From positions 496,001 to 560,000 of the forward strand of contig CAVYZX010000010.1 of the NCBI GenBank assembly GCA_963773035.1: a stretch of 64,000 bases of DNA, read 5' to 3'. Position 1 is the first letter of the stretch. Each line of letters starts with the position of its first letter. Below the pieces are notes generated by a model. That model did not search any database. It was not told where the DNA came from and saw nothing but the letters and a program-made list of their open reading frames with translations. Positions 8,470 to 16,628 of this stretch are shown here, one piece after another. A program made the position numbers and the translations under genes. Origin of the DNA: CAVRXZ01 sp963773035 (GTDB lineage Bacteria; Acidobacteriota; Vicinamibacteria; Vicinamibacterales; CAVVIG01).

Positions 8470-9123
8470 ATGTGGGTCGTGCCTGATGAGCTTGGCAGTG
8501 AAGGGGCCGAGAGTCCGAAGCCGGCAGCGGCGGGCGCCCGCGACGGCTCGACGTCTCCCGAAAGCACGGTGGCTTTGCTGGCACGAGCGCGAGAAGGGGA
8601 TCAGGCGGCGCTCGATCAAGTCTTCACCCGCGCCATTCCCCTATTGAAGCGGTGGGCAAGCGGACGGTTGCCGCGGTGGGCGCGCAACATGGTCGACACC
8701 GACGATCTCGTTCAGGACACGGTCATCAACACTCTGAAACGCATCGAAGTGTTCGAGTACAGGGCCGACGCCGCTTTGCAGGCCTACCTGCGCCAGGCGG
8801 TGATGAACCGAATCCGCAACGAGATTCGCCGTGCCACTCGGCATCCGGCTCCTGAAACGCTGGATTCCGCCGCGCCAGACGCGGGCCTTTCACCGCTCGA
8901 GGAGTTAATCGGTAAGCAGACCGTCGAGGCTTACGACGAGGCGATGGCACAGCTCGAACCCCATGAACGCGAAGCCATCGTCGGGCGCGTCGAGCTGGGG
9001 TTGAGCTACGACGAGCTCGCGACCGCGATGGGCCGCCCATCGCCCGATGCGGCGCGCATGGCGGTCGGGCGTGCCATCTTGAAGTTGGCCAGGCTGCTCA
9101 AGCTTCCGGCAGACCCCGGCTGA
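8470..9123 (+). CDS. RNA polymerase sigma-70 family factor (ECF-like)
   Basis: 217 residues. Region 2 is visible at residues 38-120 (LLARAREGDQAALDQVF, then DTDDLVQDTVINTLKRI), and region 4 at the C terminus (LEPHEREAIVGRVELGLSYD with an HTH of ELATAMGRPSPDAARMAVGR). It binds core RNA polymerase and selects promoters. The next gene, 86 bp downstream, is a very large kinase-TPR protein. Such ECF sigma and Ser/Thr kinase pairs are frequent in acidobacteria and planctomycetes, and the kinase may set the activity of the sigma factor. No anti-sigma gene is adjacent. Confidence 0.9.
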   Translation: MWVVPDELGSEGAESPKPAAAGARDGSTSPESTVALLARAREGDQAALDQVFTRAIPLLKRWASGRLPRWARNMVDTDDLVQDTVINTLKRIEVFEYRADAALQAYLRQAVMNRIRNEIRRATRHPAPETLDSAAPDAGLSPLEELIGKQTVEAYDEAMAQLEPHEREAIVGRVELGLSYDELATAMGRPSPDAARMAVGRAILKLARLLKLPADPG

Positions 9124-9209
9124 ATGACGGAAATCGGAGGCGTTCGAAAAACCGCAAGTTGGTGTTTATAGGAACGCGTGCTGGCGCTCCGCGGCGCCGC
9201 TCTCAACTA

Positions 9210-12200
9210 ATGCACGAACAGGACATCGTCGCGCCGGGCGAAGAACGGTTGCTGGAGTGGGCGATGGCCATCGCCGACGGCACCCCAGTCGACTGGCTCT
9301 CCGTCGCAAGCGCCACTCCTTCCGCTTCAAGCGAGCCCAATGAAATCGTCGTCCGGCTCCAACACCTCGAGCGGCTGGTGCGGGGACACGAAGCCGTGCG
9401 ACCGCGAGCCGGCCAAGAGGAGTGCCCTGCACTTCACGACACCATCCTGACCGAGGAACTGCGCAAGTCTGGCAGCACACCCGATCGGCCGCTCCGCGTC
9501 CACTGGGGCCCGCTCATCGTGGTCGAGAAGATTGGCCGCGGCTCGTTCGGCGATGTCTACCGCGCGTGGGATCCGCGACTGGATCGCGAAGTCGCGCTCA
9601 AGCTCATCCCGGAGTCGGCCACCAAGGACGCCGGCTCGCCCGTCATCGAAGAAGGCCGTCTGCTCGCCCGCGTGCGGCACCCCAATGTTCTGACCGTGCA
9701 CGGCGCGGAGCGGATCGATGGCCGCGTCGGCATCTGGACGGAATACGTGGCCGGCGAGACGTTGGCCCACGAAATTGCGCGACGCGGGCCGTTATCCGCG
9801 GACGACGCTGCTCGCATCGGCGTCGATGTATGTCGGGCCCTCGGCGCCGTCCATGCCGCTGGCCTGCTCCACCGCGACGTCAAGGCGCAGAACATCCTGC
9901 GCGATTCGACGGGCCGCCTGGTGCTCGGGGACTTCGGCACCGGCGTTGCGTTCGACGAGCATGCCGCCGTTGCGGAGCCGCAGATCGCAGGCACTCCGCT
10001 TTATCTGGCACCCGAGATCTTCCAGCACAAGCCGGCAACCGTGGCGTCCGATCTGTACAGCGTCGGCGTCCTACTCTACTTCCTGGTGACAGGCGACTAC
10101 CCGGTGCGCGGGCGCACCTTTGCGGACGTCAAGCGGGCGCACGCGACCGCCGAGCATGTGCCGCTGCGCGAGGCGCGACACGATCTGCCACCTGCATTTG
10201 TTGACATCGTCGAAGCGCTTCTCTCCGCCGGTCCCGACCTGCGTTATGGAACAGCCTCTGCCGTAGAAGCAGCGCTGAGCGCTTGCCTCGCTCGGTCGGC
10301 GGACATAGTGCAGGTCCAGCAGTCGATTGCGCAACGCCTACGTCACGACTGGCGTGCGATGACCGCAGTCGTCGCCATAGCTATTCTCGGGGTGGCCCTT
10401 GTTGCAGCGATGTGGCGCGCTCGATCTGCGGCGCCGGGGGTTCCGGCAGCAACCGCATGGGCGCCACTAAACGCCGGCGACTGGATTGTTGTCGCAAGCT
10501 TCGAGAATCAGACGGGGGAAGAGATTCTCGACGGCACGATCGAGGCAGCCGTCAGGCGCGAGCTGGAGTATTCGGCCTTCGTCCACGTCGCGCAACGCGC
10601 TCGCGTCGCAGACGCACTGCAGTCGTTGGGTCGGCTGCTCGACGTCCGACTCGATCGCCAAGTTGCTCAAGACGTGTCGCTCCGCGACGGGGCCGTGCAC
10701 GCGTTCGTGGCCGGTAGTATCGCGAAGGCCGGGAACGTGTACCAGATCGTCACAGACGTCGTGGATCCTGCCAATCGGACCACGATCGCGACCCTGACCG
10801 ACCGTGCATCGCAACACTCGGATATCCTCGCGGCCGTGCGTCGTCAAGCGCTGCGGCTTCGTGGAGCGTTGGGCGAACCACCGAGCTCAATCGACCGCGG
10901 TCGTCAGGACCTGGAGCGGGCAACCTTACCGAGCCTGAAGGCTCTGCACCTGTATGCGCAGGCGTCGACGATGATGGAGATCAATCCCGGGCTTTCGATG
11001 GATCAGCAACTGGCGGTCGAACGGGCGCTGCGCGATGCCGTCGAAGACGACCCCACGTTTGCCGGAGCAGCGCTTCAGCTCGCGCTCGCCAATATTGGCC
11101 TCGGCGGGCTCTTAAGCCAGGCCCAACGCGTCCTTGACCGCGAGCGCCGGGCCGACATCCTGCGGTATACGGAGCGGGCGTTCCAGCTCGCGGACACGGC
11201 GACGCCGCCAGAGCGCCACCGCATCATCGGGCACTTTCATCACACGAGGACAGGAACGCCGGAAGACCCAGAGAAAGTCGCCAAGGCGGCAACGGCGTGG
11301 GAGGCGTTGGCCGCCACGCAGCCTGACGATAACGCGGTCATGGTGCTGTTGCAGAACTGCTACCGGGTGCTCGGTCGCGAACGTGACGCGGCGTCGTTGG
11401 ATTTGCGACTTGCGGACGCGCGGCCCAGGAATGCGGAGGTGAACTTCCGCGTCGCCAATCGATTGTTGCAAGAAGGCAATCTCGACGGCGCGCGGCGTTA
11501 CGCGCTCCGCGCCGAATCGTCGCTCTCGCCGACCGCGTCGGGTGTCTACTCCGATGGGAACGCCTCGGTGCGCCTCTTCAGCGCCTACATCTCGTGGTTA
11601 CAGGACAATCCACAAGAAACGCTGCGAGCCCTGGACCAAGTCGCATCGACGACGCACCGCATGCCCGAGGCTGAGCGGCGTCAACTTCACCTGGCCATCT
11701 GGCCGCTTTATGCAGCGATCGGTCGGCTGCACCAAGCCGGGCGCGTAATCGACGCCGTCCGCCGCACCGATCAGCGTGACGTGGTTGAGACGTTTTTCGA
11801 AGACCTGGCAAAGGCCCAGTTCTTCGAGGAAAACGGCGAGATGGCGCAATTGCGGGAGCTGGCGGCGCGCTGGCGAACTCCGATCCCCCAGAACGCACCA
11901 TTCGTAATGGGTGGACGTGCGTTCTTGCTGATCGACGCCGGCTTTCTCGATGACGCCGAACGCGATCTGAAGTGGTCCCTGGGGCTCGGCCTCAACTGGC
12001 AAGCGACCGATCCGTCTTTATTCAACGCCACCGCCGCCCTCGACCTGGCGCGGGGGCATCGCGAAGCTGCGGCGGCCAACTTCCGGCGAGCGATCGAGAT
12101 GGCCTTGAGGATCCAGAATAACCGGGCGCAGGCCAACCTGCAGCAGCAGTACGCCTCCTTGAACCTCGCCACGATTCTGGAAGCGGAGGGGAAACGGTCC

Positions 12201-12446
12201 CAGGCGATTTCTCTCCTCGAAGAGGCAGGTAGACACCGCAGCGATCTCACCTCGCTGAACAGTCTTACGCAGTGGATGCGCGGCCGTGCGCAACTCGCAC
12301 GGCTGTATCGCAAGAACAGTCAGATTCAGGAGGCCGAGGCCGTCGAGGCGCAGCTCCTGACGCTGCTCGCCTTCGCCGACCCTGACTATCCGCTCTTGTT
12401 GGAGCTTCGCGCTCGGACGACCCGAACAACGCCGCGCGCCGATTGA
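9210..12446 (+). CDS. Membrane-anchored Ser/Thr protein kinase with TPR-rich extracytoplasmic part
   Basis: 1078 residues from ATG 9210 (MHEQDIVAPGEE); the frame is open a little further upstream, with no better ribosome site. The kinase domain spans about residues 98-365: glycine loop GRGSFGDVY near 108, catalytic HRDVKAQN near 220, DFG near 241, APE near 267. The main catalytic residues are present, so it should be active. A single membrane helix follows at about 383-400. The rest is a long helical region with TPR-like repeats, including an N-terminal TolB-like segment (WIVVASFENQTGEEILDG). Likely substrates are the adjacent sigma factor or other regulators. Confidence 0.92.
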   Translation: MHEQDIVAPGEERLLEWAMAIADGTPVDWLSVASATPSASSEPNEIVVRLQHLERLVRGHEAVRPRAGQEECPALHDTILTEELRKSGSTPDRPLRVHWGPLIVVEKIGRGSFGDVYRAWDPRLDREVALKLIPESATKDAGSPVIEEGRLLARVRHPNVLTVHGAERIDGRVGIWTEYVAGETLAHEIARRGPLSADDAARIGVDVCRALGAVHAAGLLHRDVKAQNILRDSTGRLVLGDFGTGVAFDEHAAVAEPQIAGTPLYLAPEIFQHKPATVASDLYSVGVLLYFLVTGDYPVRGRTFADVKRAHATAEHVPLREARHDLPPAFVDIVEALLSAGPDLRYGTASAVEAALSACLARSADIVQVQQSIAQRLRHDWRAMTAVVAIAILGVALVAAMWRARSAAPGVPAATAWAPLNAGDWIVVASFENQTGEEILDGTIEAAVRRELEYSAFVHVAQRARVADALQSLGRLLDVRLDRQVAQDVSLRDGAVHAFVAGSIAKAGNVYQIVTDVVDPANRTTIATLTDRASQHSDILAAVRRQALRLRGALGEPPSSIDRGRQDLERATLPSLKALHLYAQASTMMEINPGLSMDQQLAVERALRDAVEDDPTFAGAALQLALANIGLGGLLSQAQRVLDRERRADILRYTERAFQLADTATPPERHRIIGHFHHTRTGTPEDPEKVAKAATAWEALAATQPDDNAVMVLLQNCYRVLGRERDAASLDLRLADARPRNAEVNFRVANRLLQEGNLDGARRYALRAESSLSPTASGVYSDGNASVRLFSAYISWLQDNPQETLRALDQVASTTHRMPEAERRQLHLAIWPLYAAIGRLHQAGRVIDAVRRTDQRDVVETFFEDLAKAQFFEENGEMAQLRELAARWRTPIPQNAPFVMGGRAFLLIDAGFLDDAERDLKWSLGLGLNWQATDPSLFNATAALDLARGHREAAAANFRRAIEMALRIQNNRAQANLQQQYASLNLATILEAEGKRSQAISLLEEAGRHRSDLTSLNSLTQWMRGRAQLARLYRKNSQIQEAEAVEAQLLTLLAFADPDYPLLLELRARTTRTTPRAD

Positions 12447-12518
12447 TTCGCTCGCATTCCTCAGCAGAATCTCACGCAATTGACGATGGTACAATTCGTG
12501 CCCCGAAGGAGCGCGGCG

Positions 12519-13079
12519 GTGGCAGGACATTCCTCGACCAAGCTTACCTACGCGGACTACCTCTTGTTCCCGGACGATGGTCTGCGGCACGAGATCATCG
12601 ACGGGGAACACTACGTGACCGCGTCGCCCGTCACGCGGCATCAGCGGATCCTGCTGAATCTGAGCCACTTGATTCAGAGCTACCTCGATGTCCACCCAAT
12701 TGGAGAACTGTTCTTCGCACCCATCGATGTGCTGCTCTCGGAAAACGACATCGTGGTGCCCGACCTGATCTTCATCTCGCGCGAACGCTCGCGCGTGGTA
12801 ACCCGGAAAAATGTGCAAGGTGCACCCGATCTGATCGTTGAGATTCTTTCACCCAGTACCCGATCGCGTGACGAGGAGTTGAAACGCAGCCTCTACGAGC
12901 GTGCGGCTGTCCAGGAGTACTGGCTGGTCGACCCCGAGCGTGATGTCGTGGTTGTGAATCGACGCACTCAGGCCGGATTCAATGCACTGGAGGCGTACGA
13001 CTCGACTCAGACAATGAGGACTCCGCTGCTGCCAGGCTTCGAGCTGCCTCTCGTCAGAGTGTTTGCTTCGCCCGCCTAA
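12519..13079 (+). CDS. Uma2 family (DUF820) putative endonuclease
   Basis: 186 residues from GTG 12519. The start is chosen for an AAGGAG placed six bases upstream; the frame also has an ATG at 12486. It carries the Uma2 pattern of a PD-(D/E)XK-like fold: EIIDGEHYVTASPVTRHQ, VVPDLIFIS, and PDLIVEILSPSTRSRD, then LYERAAVQEYWLVDPE. Uma2 proteins are abundant in cyanobacteria and acidobacteria, often as orphans, and their biological role is unsettled. It is a stand-alone gene, followed by a tandem repeat. Confidence 0.9.
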   Translation: MAGHSSTKLTYADYLLFPDDGLRHEIIDGEHYVTASPVTRHQRILLNLSHLIQSYLDVHPIGELFFAPIDVLLSENDIVVPDLIFISRERSRVVTRKNVQGAPDLIVEILSPSTRSRDEELKRSLYERAAVQEYWLVDPERDVVVVNRRTQAGFNALEAYDSTQTMRTPLLPGFELPLVRVFASPA

Positions 13080-13090
13080 GGGCTCGCGCT

Positions 13091-13187
13091 CCCTTCCTGC
13101 CCCTCCTGCCCCTCCTGCCCTCCTGCCCTTCCTGCCCTTCCTGCCCTTCCTGCCCTTCCTGCCCTTCCTGCCCTTCCTGCCCTCCTG
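13091..13187 (+). repeat. CCTGCCCTT nonamer minisatellite
   Basis: About 97 bp of head-to-tail CCTGCCCTT and CCTGCCCCT units between the end of the Uma2 gene and the end of the convergent sugar dehydrogenase gene, whose TAG stop at 13189 directly abuts the tract. The same unit occurs at 5511-5580. On the minus strand it reads as a long EGRK/GRK repeat, which is not a gene. Confidence 0.92.
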
Positions 13188-13188
13188 A

Positions 13189-14493
13189 CTACTTACCCTC
13201 GCGATACACCACGCGCCAGATCTTTCCTTTGTTGCTGTCGCCGATGTAGAGCGAGCCGTCCGGACCCTGCGCCACGCCGTCGGGGCGGTACGCTGCATCG
13301 CCTGGGTTTCGAAGCGGCTCGGCTTTGCCGGTGAAACCGTCCGCGAACACTTCGAACATGCCCGACGGCTTCCCGTTCGCAAACGGCTGGAAGGTCACGT
13401 TGTAACCGGCCTGCGGCGAGCGATTCCACGAGCCGTGGAATGCGATAAAGGCACCGTTGCGGTATTTCTGCGGAAACTGGCTGCCGGTGTAGAACGTGAG
13501 ATCGACCGGCGCCCAGTGCGCGGGAAAGCTGGCCACCGGCAGCGCGAACTGGCTGCATCGGCCGACACTCTGACCGTCGCCGCCGTACTCGGGATTGAGC
13601 AGGAGCTTCTTCTGAGTGTAGTCGTAGAAGCAGTACGGCCAACCGAAGTCCGACCCTTGTTCTGCGCGATAAAGCGGCTCGGCAGGACGATCGTTGTTGT
13701 CTTCGGCCTTGAAGGTGTCCGGCCAGAAGACGTCGAGCTGATCGCGATTGTTCATGGCCGTGTAGACCGCACCGTCGTGCCAGGTAATGGCAGGCATCTG
13801 GCGCAGACCGGTCGCGAATCGCGTGCCGTCTTCCTGCTTCTGCCCGAGCTTGTTTTCATCGAACTTCCAGATGCCGCCATTCTTTTCGAGGAGAGGACAC
13901 GGGTCCTCACCCTTGGCTCCAGGCCGTCGATCCGGCTGCTGACAGGCGTTCGAAGGCGCGCCGACGTTGACATAAAGTCCGCCCTTCCCATCGAGCGCAA
14001 TTCCTTTGTCTCCATGCTGGAAGACGCCAGGTAGGCCCGTCACGACGGTCTCGGGCATGTCGGTCGCCGGTTTCAGCTGTCCAGCCGCCATCTTGTACCG
14101 CTCGATTGAATTGAATTTGCCGACGTAGAGATAACCGTTCCGCAGCGCGATGCCTGTGATGCTCCCGCTGCCAAACCGTTCCTGCGTCTCGAGACGGCCA
14201 TCGCGGTCGGTATCTCGGAGCGCGACGACACCACCGCCCGTCGGCGGCGCTCCCCTTCCACCAGTCGTTTGAAGGGCGACGAAGACGTCACCGTTGGGCG
14301 CAACCGTCAGGTGCCGCGCAGGGCCGATGTTGTCCGCAATGACCAGCGCGCAGAACCCGGCGGGCAGCTTGATCCCGCCGCTGTCCGGATCGCAGCTCAG
14401 CGGTGACTGCGTGCTGACCGTCAGCGTTGCAGCCAGCATCGCGCCAACCGCTATCGAACCTGCGATCGCCAAACGTTTCATCGAGACAAACAT
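13189..14493 (-). CDS. PQQ-type sugar/sorbosone dehydrogenase, exported
   Basis: 434 residues. The start ATG 14493 has GAGAGG at about 11 bases; an ATG at 14481 would shorten the N region. A signal peptide leads to a six-bladed beta-propeller of the GDH/sorbosone dehydrogenase family. Features include GFCALVIADNIGPARHLTVA, a VFQHGDKGIALD segment carrying a conserved His, GSDFGWPYCF, FIAFHGSWNR, and the final RPDGVAQGPDGSLYIGD. These enzymes oxidise sugars in the periplasm with PQQ, giving electrons to the respiratory chain. No cytochrome domain is attached and no PQQ synthesis gene is in the window. Confidence 0.88.
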   Translation of the reverse strand: MFVSMKRLAIAGSIAVGAMLAATLTVSTQSPLSCDPDSGGIKLPAGFCALVIADNIGPARHLTVAPNGDVFVALQTTGGRGAPPTGGGVVALRDTDRDGRLETQERFGSGSITGIALRNGYLYVGKFNSIERYKMAAGQLKPATDMPETVVTGLPGVFQHGDKGIALDGKGGLYVNVGAPSNACQQPDRRPGAKGEDPCPLLEKNGGIWKFDENKLGQKQEDGTRFATGLRQMPAITWHDGAVYTAMNNRDQLDVFWPDTFKAEDNNDRPAEPLYRAEQGSDFGWPYCFYDYTQKKLLLNPEYGGDGQSVGRCSQFALPVASFPAHWAPVDLTFYTGSQFPQKYRNGAFIAFHGSWNRSPQAGYNVTFQPFANGKPSGMFEVFADGFTGKAEPLRNPGDAAYRPDGVAQGPDGSLYIGDSNKGKIWRVVYREGK

Positions 14494-14617
14494 AGTTTTC
14501 GACCTCTCAGTCTGATCAAGCCTTACACTCTAGCCCGCCTTGACGATTTTGGGAAGAAAAGGGCGGAGTGGCCTGTCGAAGATAGTTGCTCGCGACAGCC
14601 ACGCTGAAGTACTGTCC

Positions 14618-14635
14618 CAACCTCAACCGAGGTTG
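14618..14635 (+). other. Short hairpin upstream of the GYD gene
   Basis: A 7-bp stem (CAACCTC with GAGGTTG) and a 4-base AACC loop lie about 65 bases before the GYD start, followed by a second GC-rich segment (GGCGCCTAGCGGGAGCCC). It may be part of a 5' untranslated structure. It does not match a riboswitch consensus I know. Confidence 0.3.
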
Positions 14636-14701
14636 TGAAAGGCGCCTAGCGGGAGCCCGTAGTCGACCCTATCGTTTTCAACATTCGATTGGAGGTTCAC
14701 G

Positions 14702-15022
14702 ATGCCTAAGTATTTGCTTCAGGTTAACTACACGGTGGAGGGTGCAAAAGGGTTGCTCAAAGACGGCGGGACGAAGAGGCGTCAGGCTGCGACGGCGCTC
14801 GTTGAAGGACTCGGCGGAAAAATGGAAGCCCTATACTTCGCCTTCGGTGAAACCGACGTGTTTGCCATCGCAGACCTTCCGGACAGCACCGCCGCGGCAG
14901 CGGCTGCACTCGCTCTGGCCGCCAGCGGGGTCGTGTCGAGCAAGACCACCGTGCTGATCACGCCAGAAGAAGTCGATCAGGCTGTCAAGAAGTCGACGCA
15001 GTACACACCGCCGGGACGTTAG
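14702..15022 (+). CDS. GYD domain protein
   Basis: 106 residues beginning MPKYLLQVNYTVEGAKGLL, with GGAGG seven bases upstream. The sequence follows the GYD family: a ferredoxin-like fold with GGKMEALYFAFGETDVFAIA and a C-terminal TPEEVDQAVKKS helix. The central alanine-rich helix (DSTAAAAAALALAASG) is typical. GYD proteins are small cytoplasmic proteins of unknown role. It stands alone, convergent with the HTH membrane protein gene 32 bp away. Confidence 0.9.
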   Translation: MPKYLLQVNYTVEGAKGLLKDGGTKRRQAATALVEGLGGKMEALYFAFGETDVFAIADLPDSTAAAAAALALAASGVVSSKTTVLITPEEVDQAVKKSTQYTPPGR

Positions 15023-15054
15023 TGGAACAGGAGGGAGAGCTCAGGCGCGCCCGG

Positions 15055-15780
15055 TCAGTTCGACGCGGCTCGCCAGCTCTGGCCAACCGACGTTTCCGTG
15101 TCGATGTCGACCGGTTCGCCAAGATCGTGGAGCTGGCTGAGAACAGGTGAGCCTTGGTCGGGCTGTTCCAATCGGCGAAAGACAATGCGCGGTCGATCCA
15201 AGGCTGCTGGTTCTGCCGTACGACCGAAAAGGGAGCGCCAGCGGAGGTAGGGTCGTGACGTCAGTAGGTACGATCCGAAGGTCGTACTGCACGCAGTCGC
15301 AAGCGAGTAGTAGACGAGCGCGACGACAGCCGTCACAGTCCAGTAGCTTCCAGCCAGCAGGAACACCAGTCCCGCCATCGATAGCACAAGGATTAAATCG
15401 ACGATCGCTGCCAGTGTGCCGGTGCGGGTAGGCACTATCAACCAATGCGAATCGAGCGCAAGCGTCAGCCGGTTTGAGCCGGGGCCGTCGTGCCGTGACG
15501 TCGCACACGACGACGTCGGCACGGCCACGTCGTCGGGAAAGAGCCGCACGAAGTCGCCGACAACCTCATCGGGATGAGGGACCTTGATAGCCGCCGCATA
15601 TTCTCGAACGAACGCACGGCGATAAATTCCCGACGGCCATCTGGAAAGATCGCCGCGCTCCAGACCGGCCAGCAGCGAAGTCTGAATCTTGCTGGCTTCG
15701 GCAATAGCTTCCAGCGTCATCCCTGACGCTTCACGCGCTTGTCTGAGCTGTTGGCAGAAGGATTCGCGGTCGGCGATCAC
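15055..15780 (-). CDS. RodZ-like HTH protein with membrane segments
   Basis: 241 residues from a GTG at 15780 with GGAGG just upstream. The N-terminal 75 residues form a Cro/RodZ-type HTH (LRQAREASGMTLEAIAEASK, then LLAGLERGDLSRWPSGIYRR and AFVREYAAAI), the pattern of HTH_25 proteins linked to MreB. The second half has two hydrophobic segments (about residues 122-170) resembling an RDD-like membrane domain rather than the single helix and periplasmic tail of RodZ. It may link the membrane to a cytoskeletal or DNA partner. No cell-shape genes are near it. Confidence 0.78.
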   Translation of the reverse strand: MIADRESFCQQLRQAREASGMTLEAIAEASKIQTSLLAGLERGDLSRWPSGIYRRAFVREYAAAIKVPHPDEVVGDFVRLFPDDVAVPTSSCATSRHDGPGSNRLTLALDSHWLIVPTRTGTLAAIVDLILVLSMAGLVFLLAGSYWTVTAVVALVYYSLATACSTTFGSYLLTSRPYLRWRSLFGRTAEPAALDRPRIVFRRLEQPDQGSPVLSQLHDLGEPVDIDTETSVGQSWRAASN

Positions 15781-16191
15781 CGATCCTCCGGTTGGTCGTG
15801 CATGATTGTGAAGTCAAGATACGCCGCGGATCGTTTCAGCGCAAGAACATTCGACCTTCGATCACACCCAGTGATCGAAATTTTTTCAGCGTCATCTCAA
15901 CCGTTGTTCGATCGATCAACGCATCAGATGACACTGGACCAGAGATGCGGCAATTCTCTCGTCTCCGAGCACCCCGCCACTCGCAGCACGTCGAACGTCC
16001 ACCGAAGACGACCGGACCCCAGCACTTCAGAAAAGGCTGGAACAAAGGCATCGGAACTTTTGAAATCTGTCCGTATCCTCGCGACGAGCATTTCCTTGGC
16101 AAGCCTTGTTTTTCAATCACTTGGGGTGGGTTGTCAGTCCTTGAACTACGGGATCGATTCTTGCCTTTTGCGAATTGGTACGAGCCGGACT
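15781..16191. other. 411-bp intergenic region
   Basis: No supported gene. It lies between the start of the HTH membrane gene (minus) and a small plus-strand gene. Its only clear element is an intrinsic terminator at 15857-15886. The rest is lower in GC than its neighbours. The plus frame through it has no Shine-Dalgarno and a random-looking composition. Confidence 0.5.
15857..15886 (+). terminator. Orphan intrinsic terminator on the plus strand
   Basis: A 9-bp perfect stem, TTCGATCAC (15857-15865) with GTGATCGAA (15871-15879), a 5-base loop and then A plus six T. This is a textbook Rho-independent terminator for plus-strand transcription. No plus-strand gene ends here: the nearest, GYD, ends 835 bp upstream with an opposite-strand gene between. 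It may end a short untranslated RNA starting in 15781-15856, or stop antisense transcription. Confidence 0.75.
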
Positions 16192-16485
16192 ATGAGCGTC
16201 CACAACGTACTGCCTTGGCGTCCGAAGTCGACCGAGACGGTCGCATCCGAACCGGAATTACTGTGGACGATGCACAAACGACAGTGGCAGATCGACTGTA
16301 CGCTCCAGAATCAAGGTCGAAACGGATGGAGTGTGCGCGTTCTTCTCAACGGTCTGGGATTCCATGCTCGCCGTTTTCGGACGTGGGCCGATGCGATTGA
16401 GGGCGCCGAGGACAAGTATGCCGAGCTCGTACGTGCGGGCTGGATACCGATGACACTGGGCACGGACGACCACAAGCCTCTCTGA
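16192..16485 (+). CDS. Small hypothetical protein
   Basis: 97 residues starting MSVHNVLPWRPK. The second half (QNQGRNGWSVRVLLNGLGF, then ARRFRTWADAIEGAEDKYAE) looks like the short beta-hairpin plus helix proteins seen in many proteobacteria and acidobacteria, so it is probably real. No clear Shine-Dalgarno is present, and no function is known. It ends 24 bp before a TATAAT box that probably serves the next gene. Confidence 0.5.
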   Translation: MSVHNVLPWRPKSTETVASEPELLWTMHKRQWQIDCTLQNQGRNGWSVRVLLNGLGFHARRFRTWADAIEGAEDKYAELVRAGWIPMTLGTDDHKPL

Positions 16486-16508
16486 TACCTTCTCGGGACC
16501 CCCAACCT

Positions 16509-16514
16509 TATAAT
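16509..16514 (+). promoter_or_regulatory. Perfect TATAAT -10 box before the ExeA-like gene
   Basis: TATAAT at 16509-16514, with no good -35 at 17 bp. Transcription would begin near 16521. This is 108 bp before the first standard start codon of the gene but exactly where its conserved N-terminal frame begins. Confidence 0.5.
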
Positions 16515-16628
16515 ACGAACATCGAATCCAACAGGCCGCCGTCTTCATCTGTACCGCCGCCGAACTCCACTTACGAGGAGCACTTCGGGCTGACGGAGTC
16601 GCCGTTCGATCCGAGGATCGACACACGC

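Noticed and set aside
9934..9942. Loss of catalytic residues in kinase 1
   Set aside because: HRD, DFG and APE are all present, so the kinase is probably active.
13091..13187. Possible CRISPR-like array
   Set aside because: Units are 9 bp and contiguous with no spacers.
12849..13382. Minus-strand frame with a GRK repeat
   Set aside because: The repeat is a translation of the CCTGCCCTT minisatellite, and the frame overlaps two real genes.
14611..14701. Possible riboswitch before the GYD gene
   Set aside because: Only a short hairpin and a GC-rich segment are present; no known aptamer consensus fits.
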